Assembly: GCF_050753385.1 (NCBI RefSeq)
Contig: NZ_JBLZFZ010000006.1
Location: 111,577 to 175,576 of the forward strand
DNA from: Pantanalinema rosaneae
Lineage (GTDB): Bacteria; Cyanobacteriota; Cyanobacteriia; Leptolyngbyales; Leptolyngbyaceae
Length of the DNA: 64,000 nt
Direction: 5' to 3'
Shown here: positions 60,581-64,000 of the stretch, in pieces
How positions within the stretch are numbered: the first letter of the stretch is position 1
Layout: every line of letters begins with the position of its first letter
Position numbers and translations under genes: made by a program
Notes under the pieces: generated by a model
Database searches by the model: none
Told to the model about the DNA's origin: nothing
Seen by the model: the letters and a program-made list of their open reading frames with translations, nothing else

Positions 60581-61807
60581 ATGGAATCTCTTTCAGCCCC
60601 CAACACTCAAGCTCAAACTCATTCTGTCAACCCGAACGCTCCTGTAGAGACTACTTTCAACCCGGCAGACCATCCATGCGGTTTGTCGGGTTTTGTTGTG
60701 GCGGACTTACGACGATCGTTGTTGCATTGGTATCGCCAGCAAGGACGGGATCTGCCCTGGCGGCAAACTCGCGACCCGTATGCGATCTGGGTTTCCGAGA
60801 TTATGCTGCAACAAACCCAGGTGAAAACCGTAATTCCCTACTATCAACGCTGGCTGGCGGCATTTCCGACGGTGCAGGATTTAGCCAAAGCCGAGCAACA
60901 ACAAGTGCTAAAACTTTGGCAAGGATTGGGATATTACGCCCGCGCCCGGAATCTGCATCGCGCCGCCCAGGAAATTGTGCAAACCCATGCAGGCAAGTTT
61001 CCGACCCAGGTAGCAGATGTCCTGAAATTGCCGGGAATCGGACGGACGACCGCAGGCGGGATTTTAAGTGCGGCATTTAACCAACCGGTAGCCATCTTAG
61101 ATGGTAATGTGAAACGGGTACTGGCAAGGATTACCGCCCTGACTGTGCCACCCAATCGGGCGATCGCGCCCCTCTGGCAGTTATCGGCAACCCTGCTAGA
61201 TCCAGAGCAGCCGCGTGACTTCAATCAAGCTCTAATGGATTTGGGGGCAACGGTTTGTGTTCCCCGCCAACCCAATTGTGATCTCTGTCCTTGGCGATCG
61301 TTCTGTCAAGCCTACAATCGAGGTATTCAATCGCAGTTACCTATGTCTGAAACTCGTAGCCCGCTCCCGCATAAAGTGATCGGTGTCGCTGTCATCTGGA
61401 ATCATCACGGTCAAGTATTAATCGATCGCCGTCGGCAAGAAGGTTTACTGGGAGGGTTATGGGAGTTCCCGGGTGGCAAAGTGGAACCGGGAGAAACGAT
61501 CGCTGACTGTATTCGCCGCGAGATTCAGGAAGAACTGGGGATTGACATTGCCGTTGGTGACTCACTGATCACGATCGACCATACCTATAGTCATTTCCGC
61601 GTCACACTGAATGTGCATCATTGTCAGCATTTGACTGGCGAACCCCAACCGTTGGAATGTGACGAAGTCCGGTGGGTAGCGCTGAGTGAGCTAGATCAGT
61701 ATCCTTTCCCCAAAGCTAACGTCCAAATTATCCAAGCGTTGCAGGAACTGGGTCAGGATCAGCAGGAGATGGGCAAAATGACAGAAGCAGGTCGGACTGG
61801 TAGTTAA
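60581..61807 (+). CDS. mutY: A/G-specific adenine DNA glycosylase with Nudix domain
   Basis: A 408-residue MutY. The catalytic Glu lies in WVSEIMLQQTQV (~73), the HhH in LPGIGRTTAGG, the catalytic Asp in AILDGNVKRVL, and the [4Fe-4S] cluster in CVPRQPNCDLCPWRSFC. The C-terminal domain (~265-395) is a Nudix domain with an intact box (GGKVEPGETIADCIRREIQE followed by ELG), whereas many MutY C-terminal domains have lost its catalytic residues. It removes A opposite 8-oxoG; the Nudix part may recognise 8-oxoG or hydrolyse oxidised nucleotides. Start at ATG 60581; a GTG two codons earlier is possible. Confidence 0.93.
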   Translation: MESLSAPNTQAQTHSVNPNAPVETTFNPADHPCGLSGFVVADLRRSLLHWYRQQGRDLPWRQTRDPYAIWVSEIMLQQTQVKTVIPYYQRWLAAFPTVQDLAKAEQQQVLKLWQGLGYYARARNLHRAAQEIVQTHAGKFPTQVADVLKLPGIGRTTAGGILSAAFNQPVAILDGNVKRVLARITALTVPPNRAIAPLWQLSATLLDPEQPRDFNQALMDLGATVCVPRQPNCDLCPWRSFCQAYNRGIQSQLPMSETRSPLPHKVIGVAVIWNHHGQVLIDRRRQEGLLGGLWEFPGGKVEPGETIADCIRREIQEELGIDIAVGDSLITIDHTYSHFRVTLNVHHCQHLTGEPQPLECDEVRWVALSELDQYPFPKANVQIIQALQELGQDQQEMGKMTEAGRTGS

Positions 61808-61869
61808 AAGAAGTTTCTGACCTGGGGATTAACCAATCACTTGAGTATGGCAATTAAACAGGGCGATCT

Positions 61870-63135
61870 ATGACACATCAGCATAAGGGTGCCAAGTCTA
61901 AGCATATTGTTTTAACCTCCCATCCGGCTCGATTCGGTCCGAAGCCAATTTCGATTCAGTGGGGGGCTGCCGATCCGATCGAGCGTGGACCTGTAATTGG
62001 CACATTAACTCGCTCTGCCCATCGGAATGTGATTGGTTCCCACTCTGGGGCGTATGGCGTGTATCGGGCTTTGGCGGTTGCCAGTGGTCAGTTGCAATCC
62101 GATCATCGTCCCGACCTGACGAATACATCGCCTGCCGAGCATATTGGGCCCCATCCCTCCTGGTTTGACCCCGACAAAATTGTGTCCTTAGATCCGTTTG
62201 GCGCGATCGTTGGCGAAGTCTATCCCTCGTTGTTTCAGGAGGGGTACGATATTCGTCCTACGATCGCGATTACTAAAGCCCATATCAACATGCCAGAACT
62301 GCTGGAAGCCATTACCAAAGGACGGTTGCAGGTCGATGGCGGCATCATGAAACCCGGTGGCGATCTGGTCGTAACGAAGGCGGCGATCGAACCCGTCTGG
62401 TATCTGCCCGGAATGGCAAAACGCCTGAAGGTGAGTGAGTCGGACTTACGCCATGTCTTATTTGAGCAAACGGGTGGCATGTTTCCCGAACTGGTGACTC
62501 GTCCTGATCTGCATGTGTTTCTGCCCCCGATCGGCGGCATGACCGTTTACATTGTGGGTGATTTGGCGGCGATTACCGACCCCGATCGTCCCTTAGCGGT
62601 TCGCGTTCACGATGAATGTAACGGCTCGGATGTGTTTGGCTCCGATATCTGTACCTGTCGTCCTTACCTGGCGCATGGGATTGAAGCCTGCGTCCAGACG
62701 GCTCAGGAAGGCGGCGCGGGTGTGATTGTCTATCTGCGGAAAGAAGGACGGGCGTTAGGCGAGGTGACGAAATTCCTGGTCTACAATGCCCGCAAACGGC
62801 AGGAAGGTGGCGATCGCGCCGATGCCTACTTCGCTCGTACCGAATGTGTGGCTGGCGTTCAGGACATGCGCTTCCAAGAATTTATGCCCGATGTGTTGCA
62901 CTGGTTGGGGATTACCCGCATCGATCGCCTGGTGTCGATGAGCAATATGAAATACAACGCGATCGTTCAGTCCGGGATTGAAGTGGTAGAACGAGTGCCC
63001 ATTCCCGCCGACCTGATTCCCGCCGATGCCAAAGTGGAAATTGAAGCCAAGAAAGCGGCTGGCTACTATACAGACGGCAACATTCCCGACCAAATTGCCC
63101 TAGCCGAAACCAAAGGTCGCAGCTTAGTCGAATAG
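61870..63135 (+). CDS. GTP cyclohydrolase II-like uracil-catabolism enzyme (URC1)
   Basis: A 421-residue RibA-like protein. A ~180-residue N-terminal region characteristic of URC1-type enzymes precedes a GTP cyclohydrolase II domain with the zinc site in HDECNGSDVFGSDICTCRP (~250-268), EGRALGEVTKFLVYNARKRQ and the terminal IVQSGIEVVERVPIP. URC1 is the first committed enzyme of the URC pathway of uracil degradation via a ring-opened ribonucleotide. The downstream gene is its pathway partner URC4, which settles the assignment over a riboflavin RibA. Gap to URC4 35 nt. Confidence 0.85.
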   Translation: MTHQHKGAKSKHIVLTSHPARFGPKPISIQWGAADPIERGPVIGTLTRSAHRNVIGSHSGAYGVYRALAVASGQLQSDHRPDLTNTSPAEHIGPHPSWFDPDKIVSLDPFGAIVGEVYPSLFQEGYDIRPTIAITKAHINMPELLEAITKGRLQVDGGIMKPGGDLVVTKAAIEPVWYLPGMAKRLKVSESDLRHVLFEQTGGMFPELVTRPDLHVFLPPIGGMTVYIVGDLAAITDPDRPLAVRVHDECNGSDVFGSDICTCRPYLAHGIEACVQTAQEGGAGVIVYLRKEGRALGEVTKFLVYNARKRQEGGDRADAYFARTECVAGVQDMRFQEFMPDVLHWLGITRIDRLVSMSNMKYNAIVQSGIEVVERVPIPADLIPADAKVEIEAKKAAGYYTDGNIPDQIALAETKGRSLVE

Positions 63136-63170
63136 CCCCCATCTTCCTCACCTTCCTCATCCACCTACCC

Positions 63171-63981
63171 ATGCCCGATCCCACGATCGCCTACCTCCGC
63201 TCTCCCCAAGCGATCCGAGAGCGTTGTGGTCAATTGTTTGAATTAGCCTGTGCTGATCAACTGCGTTACTTTCGCTGCGACTTAGATCGTCTGCCTGCCG
63301 TCGCTGACTATGTGCTTCAGGTGACACGCCAGCATTACCCTGATTTGAACATTCCCTTCCATAGCCGTTGGCGACATTTTGAAGTCGGGAGCCTACCTCG
63401 CCTCACGTTACTGGAAGCCCAGTTAGCCGGACTATCCCCGATCGCCAGAGCCAAAGCCAAGTTTGATTTAGCGATCGTCAGTGTATTGCTAGATGCTGGG
63501 GCAGGCGACCAATGGCAGTATGGAGAATCGGAGACGGGGGAAGTATTTCGGCGATCGGAAGGATTAGCCGTTGCCAGTTTCCAAATGTTCCAGCAAGGGC
63601 TGTTTTCCAGCGATGCCAATCAGCCGTTACAAGTAGACGCGATCGCCCTGCAACAACTTACAGAAGCCACCCTCAGCCAGGGCTTTCAAGTCAGTGCCAC
63701 CAACCCTTTAGTTGGACTCACTGGACGCACCAAACTCCTGCAAAAACTGGGACAAGTGCTGACCCAACATCCCACATTATTTAGTTCCACCACTCCCCGC
63801 CCCGGCGATCTCGTCGATTACCTACTCACCCAAACCCAAACCAACGAATTACCCGCCAGCACCGTCCTCGCTGCCATCCTTGAGGGCTTCAGCGACATCT
63901 GGCCAGGACGTATCACCTTCGCCGGAATCAACCTCGGTGATGTCTGGCACCACCCCGCCCTATCTCCCATCTCCCCCATCT
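63171..63981 (+). CDS. URC4-like (DUF1688) protein, truncated at contig end
   Basis: The first ~270 residues of a DUF1688/URC4 protein, running off the contig. Recognisable blocks: an N-terminal LRSPQAIRERCGQLFELA, IPFHSRWRHFEVG and the active-looking SVLLDAGAG-like block (here VLLDAGAGDQWQY), TGEVFRRSEGLAV and LFSSDANQPLQVDAIALQQL. URC4 acts with URC1 in uracil catabolism; its exact reaction is not settled. The frame stays open until the adapter at 63982. Start at ATG 63171, 35 nt after the URC1 stop. Confidence 0.85.
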
Positions 63982-64000
63982 CTGTCTCTTATACACATCT
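63982..64000. other. Tn5/Nextera mosaic-end adapter (artefact)
   Basis: CTGTCTCTTATACACATCT is exactly the 19-bp Tn5 transposon mosaic end used in Nextera library preparation, ending at the last base of the window. It is not genomic sequence, so the biological contig ends at about 63981, and the apparent reading frame across this stretch must be ignored. Confidence 0.97.

Noticed and set aside
60571..61080. 169-codon plus-strand frame overlapping mutY
   Set aside because: Out of frame with the clearly homologous MutY protein and rich in shadow-type residues.
61870..63135. Riboflavin-pathway RibA
   Set aside because: The long N-terminal extension and the adjacent URC4-like gene fit the uracil-degradation enzyme instead, and no riboflavin genes are nearby.
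1..64000. tRNA, rRNA and CRISPR arrays
   Set aside because: I saw no tRNA-like T-arm sequences in a cloverleaf context, no rRNA, and no regularly spaced direct repeats.

Overview
The window reads as a chromosomal contig from a cyanobacterium. The octamer GCGATCGC (HIP1) recurs throughout, and several lineage-typical genes are present: a Ycf49-like DUF2499/DUF3593 pair, DUF760, DUF2358, a Mo-dependent nitrogenase C-terminal-domain protein, a group 2 sigma factor and an RppA/RppB-like two-component pair. A filamentous, non-heterocystous lineage is only a guess. The contig is physically incomplete: base 1 lies inside a csaB-like gene, and the last 19 bases are the Tn5/Nextera mosaic-end adapter, so the true sequence stops near 63981 inside a URC4-like gene.

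Layout. 1-6.3 kb holds housekeeping and stress genes: csaB fragment, DUF2499/DUF3593, Dps with a basic tail, thioredoxin-TPR chaperedoxin plus ABC1 kinase, a parD/parE pair whose toxin is broken by a 7-bp tandem duplication, PsiE-like, and Mo-nitro_C. 6.3-6.9 kb is repeat-rich, with a gene remnant and a perfect 174-bp tandem duplication carrying a palindromic MITE. 6.9-19.9 kb is an accessory biosynthetic locus. Leftward it has two condensation-carrier-thioesterase proteins without adenylation domains, with a family 2 glycosyltransferase between them. Rightward it has a tightly overlapping operon: carrier protein, AMP-forming ligase, asparagine-synthase-like amidotransferase, NAD-synthase-like enzyme and a membrane-anchored SGNH-type hydrolase. 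20-25 kb is a three-gene sensory operon (BMP-type lipoprotein, Cache-HAMP hybrid kinase, receiver-kinase). 25.4-29.6 kb has rtcB, a peroxiredoxin-glutaredoxin fusion and a CASTOR/POLLUX-like channel. 29.9-32.8 kb is an FkbH-carrier-thioesterase protein that probably belongs functionally with the 6.9-19.9 kb locus.

33-41.9 kb has an RppA/RppB-like two-component system, pflB, a Nudix hydrolase, an amino-acid-type ABC ATPase, DUF2358 and an ABC-2 exporter. 42-51 kb carries two large RTX calcium-binding proteins flanking a secreted TPR protein and a complete IS5-family (IS903-group) insertion with a 9-bp target duplication. 51-64 kb returns to core genes: GNAT, RecQ, a membrane protein, carB, YbjN-like, a 46-aa membrane peptide, a group 2 sigma factor, DUF760, MutY with an intact Nudix domain, and the URC1-URC4 pair of the uracil-degradation pathway.

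The most interesting part is the split 6.9-32.8 kb biosynthetic locus. Carrier-bound acyl groups could be made by the ligase or by FkbH (glyceryl), amidated by AsnB/NadE-like enzymes, transferred by free-standing condensation domains, and released by thioesterases, two of which have Cys at the nucleophile position. No known product could be assigned. A family of about 150-bp palindromic MITEs dots the same region, and a partial copy supplies the C-terminus of one of the biosynthetic proteins.
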